37,914 nucleotides of DNA, from assembly GCA_021778125.1 (NCBI GenBank), contig JAJYCT010000009.1, forward strand, positions 1 to 37,914, written 5' to 3'. The first letter of the stretch is position 1. Every line of letters starts with the position of its first letter. Made by a program: the position numbers and the translations under genes. Shown one piece after another: positions 1-8,161 of the stretch. The notes under the pieces are model-generated. The model worked only from the letters and a program-made list of their open reading frames with translations, was not told the DNA's origin and did not search any database. The DNA is from Myxococcales bacterium (GTDB lineage: Bacteria; Myxococcota_A; Polyangia; Polyangiales; Polyangiaceae).

Positions 1-726
1 GTGCTCGGCTCGGCCGTGCACGGGGCCGCCGGGTGGTTCTTCTCCGAGCGGCTCGAGGGCCGCGAGCCGACGATGGAGGACGCGGAGTCGGTGCTTCGTG
101 CCGACCTCTGCGCCGAGATCGTCGAACAGGACATTCGCTGGAAGGAGACGACACCTGAGGAGCTGGAGGCCGACAGCCTGCGCTACCTCCGGGCGTACCT
201 CACGGCCCACGCATCGCTCCCCGTCGTCGGCGTCGAGCAGGCCTTCCAGGTCCCGCTCGTGGATCCGGCGACGGGCGAGGTGCTCGGCCGGCCGCTCAAA
301 GGCTTCTTCGACTTCGTCTTGGAAGACCGAGTCGTCGAGCTCAAGACGGCCGCGAAGTCCTGGTCCGAGTTCGAACTCGCGCGCCAGCTCCAGATCGGTG
401 CGTACAACTTCGCGACGACGTCATCGTCAACCGACGAGTCGATCGTCGAGGTGCACGTCATCGTGAAGCTCAAGCGCGAGCCGCGCGTGGAGACGTTCGT
501 CGTCTCGCGTTCGCAGAGCGATCTCCGGTGGTGGCTCCGTGCCGCCGCCGAGATCGAAGCCGCCATCGCGGCTCGTCACTTCCCGCCCTCGCCCAGCCCC
601 TACTTGTGTCGCGATTGCGAGTTCGAGGGTGCGTGCAGGAAGCTGGGCCTCGAGGATCGCCCCCTAATCCGACCGTCGCTCCCTGTCCTCCGCACCGCGG
701 CGGACGCGGTCTCGCCGTCGTTCTGA
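1..726 (+). CDS. PD-(D/E)XK (RecB/Cas4-like) nuclease, 5' truncated by the window edge
   Basis: The visible 241 residues carry the signature of PD-(D/E)XK nucleases of the RecB/Cas4 type. There is a motif I-like LGSAVHG at residues 2-8, the active-site core GFFDFV (about 101-106) followed by VVELKTA, and the Q-x-x-Y helix motif QLQIGAY (about 129-135). The C-terminal cluster CRDCEFEGAC (about 203-212) matches the three C-terminal cysteines that bind an Fe-S cluster in many Cas4/AddB-like proteins; the fourth cysteine would lie upstream. The open frame starts at the first base of the window and motif I sits at the very N-terminus, so the true start is outside. No cas genes or CRISPR array are seen, so it is not called Cas4. 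It reads toward a DUF932-like gene, a gene type common on phages and plasmids, which suggests a DNA-processing role. Confidence 0.85.
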   Translation: MLGSAVHGAAGWFFSERLEGREPTMEDAESVLRADLCAEIVEQDIRWKETTPEELEADSLRYLRAYLTAHASLPVVGVEQAFQVPLVDPATGEVLGRPLKGFFDFVLEDRVVELKTAAKSWSEFELARQLQIGAYNFATTSSSTDESIVEVHVIVKLKREPRVETFVVSRSQSDLRWWLRAAAEIEAAIAARHFPPSPSPYLCRDCEFEGACRKLGLEDRPLIRPSLPVLRTAADAVSPSF

Positions 727-822
727 TCCTCGCTCCTTGTCCCCGAGCGATCGGCGGCTGCCCGTCCTGAGGGACGATGCTTCCGACCGTCCCGCAAGGC
801 CGTTGCTCCTTCTCGTACGCGT

Positions 823-856
823 CTCGGAGGCGTGGGTTCTGCCCCACGCCTCCGAG
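823..856 (+). terminator. Perfect 14-bp hairpin after the nuclease gene
   Basis: Two perfect 14-base arms (823-836 and 843-856) surround a 6-base loop, about 100 bp after the nuclease stop and 90 bp before the next start. The 3' flank is pyrimidine-rich but not a clean U-tract. It may be a terminator or a 5'-leader hairpin of the downstream gene. Confidence 0.6.
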
Positions 857-947
857 GCCCTTCTTCACTCCCCGCGCCCGATCCCACAGCCCGGGAGCGC
901 TCCTGCTCGCGCGCTGTGTCTGTCGGTTCCCCAAGAGGGAGGAAGTT

Positions 948-2003
948 ATGGAACACGTTGGTTCGATCGTTTCACGCACCTTGGAAACTCTCACGCCCGG
1001 GCACGCCGAGCAGCCGGCTCGCGAACGCCCCAGGACCCTGCATGACCTCGCGCGCGTCTTCGAACGCGCCGAGGCTCAGGACAATCCGGACGTCGTCCTG
1101 CCGCTCACGGCGCTGCGCATGACCGAGGCCGAGACCCTCGAGGTCCCGCGCCTTGGCCTGTTCGGCTTCACGGACTGGAGCCGGCGCCAGTGCGCGGCCC
1201 TGGTTGGGGTTCGTTATGACCGCTGGTTCGAGAACGCGAGCCCGGTCGAGCGCGCGGACGAGATGAACCGCCGCTTCGCCCGGGCGACCAACACGGTCCG
1301 CCTGCGCACGAGCCGCGTCGCGAACGGCGACGGGACCCACGGGACGCTCCGCGCCTTCGTGACCCCGGGCTACTCGCCCGTGTCGGATTCGAGGCTCGCG
1401 CAGACGCTCGCGACGGTCCTCGAGCCGGCAGACCCCGAGCTCAAGATCGTGCGTTCGGACATGACCGACCGGACCGTGAGCTACGTCGTGAAGGTCGGCG
1501 AGGCGTACCGGCCCGGCGGACCGGGCGACGTCGGCGACCTGTGGGGCGGCATCCTCGTCCGCAACTCGGGCGTGGGGTTCGCGAGCCTGCTCCTGTCGCT
1601 GCACCTCACGCGGCTCGTCTGCAAGAACGGGATGACCGCGCCCTTGCCGGACGCGCTCCTTCTGAAGCGCCGGCATCGCGCGCTCGACCTCGGCAAGCTC
1701 CGCGAGCTTCTCGCGTCGCAGCTCGACAGGCTGCCCGCCCGCCTCGCCCAGGGGGCGGCCACGCTCCGCGCCGCCCGCGACCGCCCCGTGACCGACATCG
1801 AGGGGGTGGTGCGCCAGGTGCTCGCTTTCGCAGATCTGCCCGAGCGCCACGTCCGCTCCATCCTCGACGCCTACGCCCGCGAGCCCGAGCCCACCGCGTT
1901 CGGCATCTCGCAGGCCATCACCCTTTCCGCCCAGGCGCTGTCGCCCGAGGTCCGCTTCGACCTCGAGCGGGCCGCCGGCACCTACCTCGCCACGACCAAC
2001 TGA
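948..2003 (+). CDS. DUF932-like phage/plasmid-type protein
   Basis: This 351-aa protein resembles the DUF932 family found on phages, plasmids and integrated elements, whose biochemical role is not established. Features I recognise are RAFVTPGYSPVSDSRLA near the centre and the block ILVRNSGVGFASLLLS with HLTRLVCKNGM, where the family typically has a conserved N-S...G and R-L-V-C-x-N-G-M. The C-terminal third is helical and charged. The ATG at 948 was chosen because a strong GAGGGAGG ribosome-binding site lies about 6 bases upstream; the open frame reaches back to 777 without such a site. The next gene begins 14 bp after the stop, so the two are probably one transcript. With the upstream nuclease it forms a DNA-metabolism-like cassette, though the hairpin at 823-856 may separate them. 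Confidence 0.8.
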   Translation: MEHVGSIVSRTLETLTPGHAEQPARERPRTLHDLARVFERAEAQDNPDVVLPLTALRMTEAETLEVPRLGLFGFTDWSRRQCAALVGVRYDRWFENASPVERADEMNRRFARATNTVRLRTSRVANGDGTHGTLRAFVTPGYSPVSDSRLAQTLATVLEPADPELKIVRSDMTDRTVSYVVKVGEAYRPGGPGDVGDLWGGILVRNSGVGFASLLLSLHLTRLVCKNGMTAPLPDALLLKRRHRALDLGKLRELLASQLDRLPARLAQGAATLRAARDRPVTDIEGVVRQVLAFADLPERHVRSILDAYAREPEPTAFGISQAITLSAQALSPEVRFDLERAAGTYLATTN

Positions 2004-2017
2004 AACGGAGGACCATC

Positions 2018-2242
2018 ATGTCGAATCGCAAGGACGTCTTCACCATCATCGACAAGGGCGAGAACGCGAAGCCCTTCTGGCTCAAGATTGGCGCCGCGTT
2101 CGAGAACAAGGACCACAGCTGGAACGTCGTCCTTGACGCGCTGCCCGTCGACGGGCGGCTTCACATCCGGGACGCGGAGGCTCGCGAGGGCGAGCCCGAT
2201 CCGCCCCCGGCGCACAACGACCGCCGCGCTCCGCGGCGGTGA
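2018..2242 (+). CDS. Small conserved 74-aa protein downstream of the DUF932-like gene
   Basis: The ATG at 2018 is preceded by an ACGGAGGAC ribosome-binding site and lies 14 bp after the DUF932-like stop. The body has a compact pattern: AKPFWLKIGAAFENKDHSWN, then VVLDALP, then DGRLHIRD, which reads like a small beta-rich fold. The tail is proline-rich and ends in arginines. I do not know a function; from memory, short proteins with this K-x-F-W...G-x-A-F-x-N...L-D-A-x-P pattern occur widely in proteobacteria as hypotheticals. The last 31 codons and the downstream terminator are repeated in decayed form at 30493-30645, so the gene has a broken relative in the same window. Very high GC3 and good spacing support it as real. 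Confidence 0.75.
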   Translation: MSNRKDVFTIIDKGENAKPFWLKIGAAFENKDHSWNVVLDALPVDGRLHIRDAEAREGEPDPPPAHNDRRAPRR

Positions 2243-2261
2243 CAAAGAGCATCTTTCTTCC

Positions 2262-2291
2262 GCGCGGCACCCATCTCGGGTGCCGCGCTTT
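2262..2291 (+). terminator. Rho-independent terminator of the nuclease/DUF932/small-protein cassette
   Basis: An 11-bp perfect GC-rich stem (arms 2262-2272 and 2278-2288) with loop ATCTC is followed by TTT. It starts 20 bp after the stop codon at 2242. The right arm and loop are conserved in the decayed copy near 30625-30645, where the left arm has mismatches. Confidence 0.8.
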
Positions 2292-2498
2292 CCGTATCAC
2301 GCCGGCGATCGTCACGCTTGGTGACCCTTGCACGGACGCCGGACCCAAGCTCGATGGTGTCGCCTCTCGGGCTTCGCCGTTTCCATCGATCTGGATGGAC
2401 GCCCGCAGCGGTGGCGGCGGGCGGCATCGAGATGGCGCAACCGGAGCAAGGGCCAGAGGCGCGACGAGCGCGACGAAGCGGGTGGAGGCGCACCGTCG

Positions 2499-2861
2499 TC
2501 ATGTCGACAGGCACTGCTTCGAGCAGCTCGACCGGATGCAGTCGGCCCGCACCTTTGCGATCGAGCCCGTCGCCCCGAACGCGTCGTAGCAGGCGGGCAA
2601 GCCGCTACCGGCCTTCTCTGCCTTCGCCTCGCAGGCGTCGAGCGTGTCGTCCGCCGCCTTGCACGCCGAGTCGGACATGCAGGCACTCTCCTCGGGGCAG
2701 CACTTCGCGGCCGTGCACACGTCGCACGCGTCGTCTGCAGGCGAGGTCCGACACGCGCCCGGAACGGCGGCGGACGAACCGTGCGGGCGAGTTGCCACCT
2801 GCGGCGTGCAGGCCATGAGCGTGCCCACGACGACGCAGACGACACACGCCCGAGACTTCAC
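2499..2861 (-). CDS. Small cysteine-rich lipoprotein
   Basis: A 120-aa predicted lipoprotein. The N-terminus has KSR, then a hydrophobic stretch ending in the lipobox LMAC (lipidated Cys about residue 18). The mature part holds about 14 cysteines in motifs such as CDVC, KCCPEE and CMSDSAC, a style common in myxobacterial secreted proteins. The GTG at 2861 was chosen because it puts the signal peptide at the N-terminus and has GAGG about 6 bases upstream. The same frame is open much further upstream, but there it is antisense to the histidine-kinase fragment. A similar Cys-rich lipoprotein style is seen at 37394-37780. Function unknown; probably outer-membrane anchored and disulfide-rich. Confidence 0.75.
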   Translation of the reverse strand: MKSRACVVCVVVGTLMACTPQVATRPHGSSAAVPGACRTSPADDACDVCTAAKCCPEESACMSDSACKAADDTLDACEAKAEKAGSGLPACYDAFGATGSIAKVRADCIRSSCSKQCLST

Positions 2862-2967
2862 GCCGACCTCGCCATGTGAACCACCGTACTGCCCGCCCTT
2901 TGGGCAGGCAACGCCGCGCGCCAACGCCCGCGCCCCAGGACCGTCGATCGCCATCCGGGCCGCTCCA

Positions 2968-3462
2968 CCGTGGGGCTTCACGCACGAGGTGAGCAACCCG
3001 CTGGCCGTGCTCTGCGCGAACTTCGCGTCGGTCCGCGAGAGCCTCGAGTGGTTTCTGCAGGCTGACGGTGCCCTTGGCGGTCCAACCGCCAAGGTGAACG
3101 AACCTGCGCGTGGGCGACTGTCGCCCACGTCACGGGGGCAAGTACAGGACGCGCTCGTCGACATGCAGACCGCCCTCGACCGCATCAAGGGCGTCCTGTC
3201 CACGGCGCGCGATCTGGCCCAAACGGGACACGGCAGCCGCGTCGAGAACGTCGATCTCTCCTCGGTCGTGCATGACATTCGCCAGTGGGCGTCCGGTGAG
3301 CTTCGAGGCATCGACGTGCAGGAGCTGATCGACGGGGCCGTTGTCGCGCGCGCCGATCCGCGGCTGCTCGGGCAGATCGTCATGAACCTCGTGACCAACG
3401 CGGCGCACGCCGCCCGCCAGCTCCCATCCCCTCGGGTTCGCCTTCACGTCTACGGGACGGCC
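2968..3462 (+). pseudogene. Histidine-kinase fragment duplicated from the gene at 23682-24926
   Basis: The translated fragment starts at the phosphoacceptor helix ([11 protein letters not shown]) and runs through the dimerisation domain into the first part of the ATPase domain ([17 protein letters not shown]), ending at RLHVYG. It is close to residues 176-339 of the kinase at 23682, with long near-identical stretches such as [10 protein letters not shown] and [16 protein letters not shown]. The N-terminal pseudo-receiver and all later ATPase motifs (DNGPG, FEPFFTT, GTGLGLA) are missing. The frame is still open. The homology stops at about 3462, 55 bp before the next start codon. The divergent segment in the middle contains two perfect inverted repeats absent from the intact copy. 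Called a remnant because no complete kinase can be made from it. Confidence 0.8.
3072..3129. repeat. Two adjacent perfect inverted repeats inside the kinase fragment
   Basis: Dyad 1 has 10-base arms at 3072-3081 and 3085-3094 with a 3-base spacer. Dyad 2 has 10-base arms at 3109-3118 and 3120-3129 with a 1-base spacer. The equivalent region of the intact kinase (about 24297-24365) has neither. Confidence 0.8.
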
Positions 3463-3517
3463 CAGCTATGTGCCCCGCCATGGTATGATTGCAGTCGTTG
3501 TGGCAGGAGGGTTGGAG

Positions 3518-4522
3518 ATGAGGCGCGCGCTCGTGCTCTCGATCGCGACAGCGATGGGCGGCTGCGGAGCCGGCGATCACGTGAGCGCGGACGCAGGCGC
3601 GCTCAACGTGGATGCCGGGGTTGCGGACTCCGATCGCGGGCACGACGCCTGGACGGGTCAGGAGGCTTCGATCGATGCCGAAGCCGGGCGGCCGAGCGGC
3701 ACCATTGATCCCCGCGGCGGCGGCGGCACCGTCAACCGGCTGGCCTTCACGGCGTTCGGCGACATCCGCCCGGCACTTCCCGACGAGGACTTCGCGTACC
3801 CGAACGCCACGGTCAAGTCGATCGTGGGAGAGATGGCCACGCTCGGACCCGAGTTCGCCGTCGCGACGGGTGACTACATGTTCGTGGAGTACATCCCCTC
3901 GTCGGCGACCGGCCAGCTTCAGGCCCTCTTGGACGACGAGAAGACCTTCACGTCGCCCATCTTCCACGCCATGGGCAACCACGAGTGCCAGAGCTTCACG
4001 GACGTGAACTGCCCGAACCTGGACGAGTCGGTCAACATCACGACCTACCTCTCCATGCTCCTGCCGTGGACGAAGGTGCCGTGGTTCTCGTTCATCGTGC
4101 ACACAGACATGGGTGACGCGAAGTTCGTCTTCGTAGCAGTCAACGCTTGGAACGACACGCAGGCGCAATGGCTAACCCAGACGATGGCCCTCCAGACCCG
4201 CTACACGTTCATCATCCGGCATCACCCGACCCCTGATGCGGGGCATCCATCGTCAGCCGAGGGCATCGCGGGCTCGGACACCATCCTCAACAACTACCCG
4301 GTCACGCTTCTTCTCTTCGGCCACGTGCACGAGTACGCCCGGCTGACGCCGAATCGCGTGATCACTGGCAACGCGGGCGCGCCGCTCGACGAAGGGATGT
4401 ACGGCTACCTGTACGTCGAGCAGCGCCCGGACGGAAACATCCAAGCGACCGAGCACGAACTCGGCGGTGCTGCGCCTATCGATACGTTCGCCGTCACGCC
4501 TGACGGTCACGCGACGCAATGA
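3518..4522 (+). CDS. Calcineurin-like metallophosphoesterase lipoprotein
   Basis: A 334-aa secreted metallophosphoesterase. The N-terminus MRRALVLSIATAMGGC gives a lipoprotein-like signal (Cys16; the lipobox M-G-G-C is not ideal), followed by an Ala/Asp/Gly-rich linker. The catalytic domain has the calcineurin/purple-acid-phosphatase motifs in order: GDIR (81-84), GDY (118-120), GNHE (153-156), RHH (234-236) and GHVH (268-271), which together ligate a dinuclear metal centre. The family hydrolyses phosphomono- or phosphodiesters; the substrate here is unknown. The ATG at 3518 was chosen over an upstream in-frame ATG at 3470 because GGAGG lies about 8 bases before it and the signal peptide starts there. 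The protein is a paralogue of the gene at 5158-6651, which faces it across a 635-bp gap, so the pair probably arose by duplication with inversion. Confidence 0.88.
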   Translation: MRRALVLSIATAMGGCGAGDHVSADAGALNVDAGVADSDRGHDAWTGQEASIDAEAGRPSGTIDPRGGGGTVNRLAFTAFGDIRPALPDEDFAYPNATVKSIVGEMATLGPEFAVATGDYMFVEYIPSSATGQLQALLDDEKTFTSPIFHAMGNHECQSFTDVNCPNLDESVNITTYLSMLLPWTKVPWFSFIVHTDMGDAKFVFVAVNAWNDTQAQWLTQTMALQTRYTFIIRHHPTPDAGHPSSAEGIAGSDTILNNYPVTLLLFGHVHEYARLTPNRVITGNAGAPLDEGMYGYLYVEQRPDGNIQATEHELGGAAPIDTFAVTPDGHATQ

Positions 4523-5157
4523 CGGCCGCGCGTGACGGCGACGCGGGTTCCGCGCCCTTGAAGGCCGGTTTGCGGTTGGCTCTGCGTGCTCGCCTCACTC
4601 TGGTTGCCGTGACCATGACCCGGCACAAGAGAACTTGGCGCATCCCACCCGATAGCGCCGAGGGCCGCGCGCGCGTGGAAGCTGCGCACGCTCCTGAGCG
4701 ACGGCGCCTCGCTCGGCCCGGACACGTCCGTGGTCGGAACACCGGGGGCGCACCGTCGAAATCACGGGGCGCACAGGGAGGACGGCACGAAGGTCCCGTT
4801 GCCCCGTCTCAACCGCCGCGGGCGACTGAAGTTCGAGTGGGTCACAAGCGATCTGTCCCCCATCGAGGGGGGGGAGCGCCTGCGGGAGGTGACCTCGGTC
4901 TTCTTCAAGCGCAGGGCCCCGTGAGCCCGCGTTCGTCGATCACACGTTAGGCGAGCGAACCGTCGTGGTCGTCCACGCGCGCACTTCTGTTCAACGGCCC
5001 GCTATAGGCCCAGGATCGCGTCACCGCGCCGCTCCCCCAGATCGGTGAGCAAGAAGCTGGGCGTCTGGCGGTGAAGCGAGTGCCTGCGCAACCCGTACTG
5101 CCGAAGCGGTGCCCCGAGGGGCCAGCTTCCTGGGCCCTTAGCGGGCCGTTGCTTCTG
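4523..5157. other. 635-bp gap with a possible 3' gene remnant on the plus strand
   Basis: This region lies between two convergent metallophosphoesterase genes. A plus-strand frame is open from 4619 to 4924, and its end (WKLRTLL..., then GRLKFEWVTSDLSPIEGG and VTSVFFKRRAP) reads like genuine coding sequence. It has no plausible start, so it may be the tail of a lost gene. Small GC-rich inverted repeats near 5111-5122 and 5133-5147 could act as weak terminators for the minus-strand gene. Nothing else is recognised. Confidence 0.35.
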
Positions 5158-6651
5158 TTACTGCGTCGGCGTGCCGTCGGGCTTCACGGCGAAGTGGAAG
5201 CTTGGGTCGGCCTGGTTCGACTGGTAGTCCACGGCATCGACCACGATGGCCCCATCCTGACGCTGCGTGAAGACGCCGTAGCCGTAGTTGGCCGAGCCCG
5301 AGAGTGGCGCACCCCCGTTGCCGAAGAGCACCTCCTTCTGGCTCGGATGATCGTAGGTGTGCGAGTGGCCCACGATGAGAAGCGTGTACGCGGAGGCGTT
5401 GATGATCTGGTCGGAGGGGCTAACGCCGGGCGCGGTACTGGCCGACGAAGACTCGTGCCGCAAGACGAAGGTGTAGGTCGTCTTCTGCCCCATCACGCCT
5501 TGCAGCCAGCTCGCCTGCTTGGAGTCCCAGGCGTTCGCTGCGACGAACACGAACTTGCTGGTCCAGGAGTTGTCGCTCGCGTTGATGTTGACCGAGTAGT
5601 ACGGCGCGGTCTTCTGGATCGGCCCGAGCATCTTGGCCATGAACTGCGTGTAGTTGTCGGTCACGCCGTCCTGGTTGCCCGTGCCGCAGTTGGATGCCGT
5701 GGCGCCCGTGCACTCGTGGTTGCCCATCGCCGGGAAGAACGTGCCCGAGAACTTCGCTCGCGCCGCCAGGTAGAGATCCAGCTGCGGGGATGCTTGGCCG
5801 CCGCTCGTGGAGGCGAACATGTAGTCTCCCGTCGAGAGCGAGAAGAGAGGCGCGGGGTTGAGGCTCGAGACGTCCGTGTAGAGCTGGTTGATGATTGCGG
5901 TGGGGTAGCCGCTCGTGTCGTCGATGTTCGCCGGACGCGTATCGCCAATGACGCTGAAGAAGAGGCGCGAGACGGATCCGCCGGACGGCCCGACGCTGCC
6001 GGTGATCGGTCCCGTCCCTGCGTCGAATAGACCGCCACCGCTGCTGCTGCCACACCCGCTACCGCCGCCCCCCGCGTCCAGCGCGCCAGAGCAGTTCGAT
6101 GGAGGCGCGTGGCACTTGTTGGTCGAGGTGTCGCACCACCAGCCCCCGTAGCAGCCATTGGGCTGGCAGTTGCTCCCCGAGCACGAGGAGCAGCCAGCCG
6201 AGGTGTTTGGCCCGACCAGCGTGCCGCACGTGCTGGGCGGCGCCGAGCCCGCGTCGCAACCGGGCGGCAGTCCGCCATCGCTCTTTGGTCCGACGCTCGG
6301 ACCACAGACGTTTCCGTTCGGGACGCAGACGCTCACCTGGTTGCCCGAGACGCTCGTCTCCGAAAGGCACGTCCGATCGCTCGCGCACTCGTTGCCCTTG
6401 GGGCACGCCGGTGCGCAGAAGGAGTCGCCTTGGAACTGGGCGCAGGCCCCGTCGTTGCAATCCTTGTCCGTGGTGCACGGCGGACATGCGGAGGCGTTCG
6501 GCCCGTCGCCGGTTGCGGTGCCATCAGCACCGCCCCCACCGCCGTCTGCGAAGGTGGCGTTTGTGGTCGTTCCCCCGCAGCCGGCCGACCAGCCGATGGC
6601 GGCAGCGACCGTGACGGTCAGGCTTGTGGTTAGGATGAGCGAGATGCGCAT
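5158..6651 (-). CDS. Cys-rich metallophosphoesterase lipoprotein
   Basis: A 497-aa protein with three parts. First comes a lipoprotein signal (hydrophobic stretch ending WSAGC, Cys25). Then a Gly/Asp/Cys-rich segment of about 180 residues (roughly 45-225) carries more than 20 cysteines in disulfide-style spacing. Last is a calcineurin-like phosphoesterase domain with GDTR (236-239), GDY (275-277), GNHE (310-313), RH (398-399) and GHSH (428-431). It is a paralogue of the gene at 3518-4522; even the final residues (VTPDGHATQ there, VKPDGTPTQ here) match in pattern. The Cys-rich insert is specific to this copy and may mediate surface or extracellular attachment. The ATG at 6651 follows CGGAGAAA by about 8 bases; an upstream ATG at 6678 is in frame but would put extra polar residues before the signal peptide. 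Substrate unknown. Confidence 0.87.
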   Translation of the reverse strand: MRISLILTTSLTVTVAAAIGWSAGCGGTTTNATFADGGGGGADGTATGDGPNASACPPCTTDKDCNDGACAQFQGDSFCAPACPKGNECASDRTCLSETSVSGNQVSVCVPNGNVCGPSVGPKSDGGLPPGCDAGSAPPSTCGTLVGPNTSAGCSSCSGSNCQPNGCYGGWWCDTSTNKCHAPPSNCSGALDAGGGGSGCGSSSGGGLFDAGTGPITGSVGPSGGSVSRLFFSVIGDTRPANIDDTSGYPTAIINQLYTDVSSLNPAPLFSLSTGDYMFASTSGGQASPQLDLYLAARAKFSGTFFPAMGNHECTGATASNCGTGNQDGVTDNYTQFMAKMLGPIQKTAPYYSVNINASDNSWTSKFVFVAANAWDSKQASWLQGVMGQKTTYTFVLRHESSSASTAPGVSPSDQIINASAYTLLIVGHSHTYDHPSQKEVLFGNGGAPLSGSANYGYGVFTQRQDGAIVVDAVDYQSNQADPSFHFAVKPDGTPTQ

Positions 6652-6712
6652 GATGTGGATTTCTCCGGGTTGCCGCATCCCCTCGCGGCGGCGCTTCTTG
6701 GATCAACGAGGA

Positions 6713-8014
6713 CTACTGGGCAGGCGGCGTCACGCAGGTGGCGACCTCAAACATCAGGTATTCAAGGATGCGCTCCTGCGGAAGGAGGTTGCCGGGGGTC
6801 ACGTTGCCGCCGGCCGTGTGGTACGAGCTGTAGATGACGCGACCGCAGCTCGATACGTCGAACTCGGTCGTCAGCGGGACATCGCTGCCGCCGCCCGTGT
6901 AGCTCACCGTCCCGTCCACGATGAGCGTGGACGCCTTGGGCAGCGACGCCTGCACCGACCACGGGTTGAGGAACCCTTGCAGCGGGACCGTGGTGCCGGT
7001 CGTCGCGCCGAGCTTGTTCAGCCACGCGGAGAGCTGGGGGTCGTCCACGTTGCCGGTGTACGAGCCGCCCACGCCCACGTTCGCGCCATCGACGGGCTGG
7101 GGCGAGCCGCTCGGCCCCATCCACGTGATCTCGGACGGGAACGCCTGCGCCACGTAGTCGTAGGACATGTCGGTCGCGAAGAGGCGCCCGCCCGCCGTGA
7201 CGAAGGCGGTGGTGTTCGAGGCGATCGTCGGCGAGCCGAAGGTCTTGTAGGCGTTGGGAGCGCAGCTCACGAACAGCAGGTGGTAGTCGTCGATGGTCTT
7301 GACCGACGTCTTCGAGAGCAGGTTGGCCACCGTGTCGATGGGCGAGCATGTGGGCATGCTGCTCGTGGATGCTCGCCCCTCGTAGCAGTCGTACTCGGTG
7401 ATCCCGAGCGCGCTGAGGATCTGGTCGAGATGATCCGAGTTACCCGTCGAGACGGCGATCTTGGGGATGTCGCCGTCGGCCGACTTGCCGGGCAGCGTCG
7501 TGGCCGATGCGGCGGCGGTGTTCACGCCACACTTGACCGGAAGCTGGGTGGCCTTGCGGAACCGGCCGACGTTGATGACAAACGTGATGTTGGCGCCGGA
7601 GGGCACACCGGAGAGGTCGAGCGAGAAGGTCCCGTCGGCAGCGGTCTGCGTGTGCGAGTACCAGGTGTCCAAGGGCTTGTTGCACTGGTTGCAGTAGTTC
7701 CCTGGCGGGAACTGGTTCACTTGAGCCGCCGCATACACGTAGATGTTCGGCAAGGGATCCGTGCCGTTCGGGGCGTACACGGTCCCGGTCACGGACGTTG
7801 CCGCGCCGTTGCAGCTACTGCCGAAGGTCGGGCCGGCGTCGCCCCCGAACTGGCCGCCCACACCGGAGTCGCCGGTGAGGCTCGGCGAGCCCGAGTCCGT
7901 CGCAACCGTGCCGCCATCGCCCGAGGTCTCGTTCTGGAACCCCTGCGGGCCGGCCGAGCCGCATGCCACGACCGCCAGCACCACCAGCCCTCCCGTTGCC
8001 ACTTGCTTCTTCAT
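6713..8014 (-). CDS. Large secreted lipoprotein with a carboxypeptidase-regulatory-like domain
   Basis: A 433-aa predicted lipoprotein. MKKQVATGGLVVLAVVAC is a textbook signal with lipobox VVAC (Cys18). After a Ser/Gly/Asp-rich linker there is a block starting VTGTVYAPNGTDPLPNIYVY and including DGTFSLDLSGVP. This is the pattern of carboxypeptidase-regulatory-like (transthyretin-type) beta-sandwich domains. The C-terminal half includes DYHLLFVSCAP and TAFVTAGGRLFATDMSYDYV, which resembles a glutamine-amidotransferase/ThuA-like alpha-beta fold, but this is only an impression. The ATG at 8014 was chosen because the signal peptide begins there. It lies 61 bp downstream of the metallophosphoesterase gene's start on the same strand and may be cotranscribed with it. 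Function unknown. Confidence 0.8.
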   Translation of the reverse strand: MKKQVATGGLVVLAVVACGSAGPQGFQNETSGDGGTVATDSGSPSLTGDSGVGGQFGGDAGPTFGSSCNGAATSVTGTVYAPNGTDPLPNIYVYAAAQVNQFPPGNYCNQCNKPLDTWYSHTQTAADGTFSLDLSGVPSGANITFVINVGRFRKATQLPVKCGVNTAAASATTLPGKSADGDIPKIAVSTGNSDHLDQILSALGITEYDCYEGRASTSSMPTCSPIDTVANLLSKTSVKTIDDYHLLFVSCAPNAYKTFGSPTIASNTTAFVTAGGRLFATDMSYDYVAQAFPSEITWMGPSGSPQPVDGANVGVGGSYTGNVDDPQLSAWLNKLGATTGTTVPLQGFLNPWSVQASLPKASTLIVDGTVSYTGGGSDVPLTTEFDVSSCGRVIYSSYHTAGGNVTPGNLLPQERILEYLMFEVATCVTPPAQ

Positions 8015-8161
8015 ATGCGGGACCCCTGCACCTACGACGTGCGCCGTAGACGCGGCGTCACCTACCGCGCAGGTTGCCATCGGTCAACCAAGCCCGAGGC
8101 CGCAAAGGTCGTCGCGTTGCAGTGTGCCCAGAATCGTCCACCCAGGTCGTGTCACGTCGTG

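Noticed and set aside
1-726. Calling the first gene Cas4
   Set aside because: The motifs fit the broad RecB/Cas4 clade, but no other cas genes or repeats are present and the N-terminus is missing.
2499-3398. Longer (299-codon) version of the small lipoprotein
   Set aside because: The first 179 codons are antisense to the kinase fragment and unrelated in composition; the signal peptide begins at GTG 2861.
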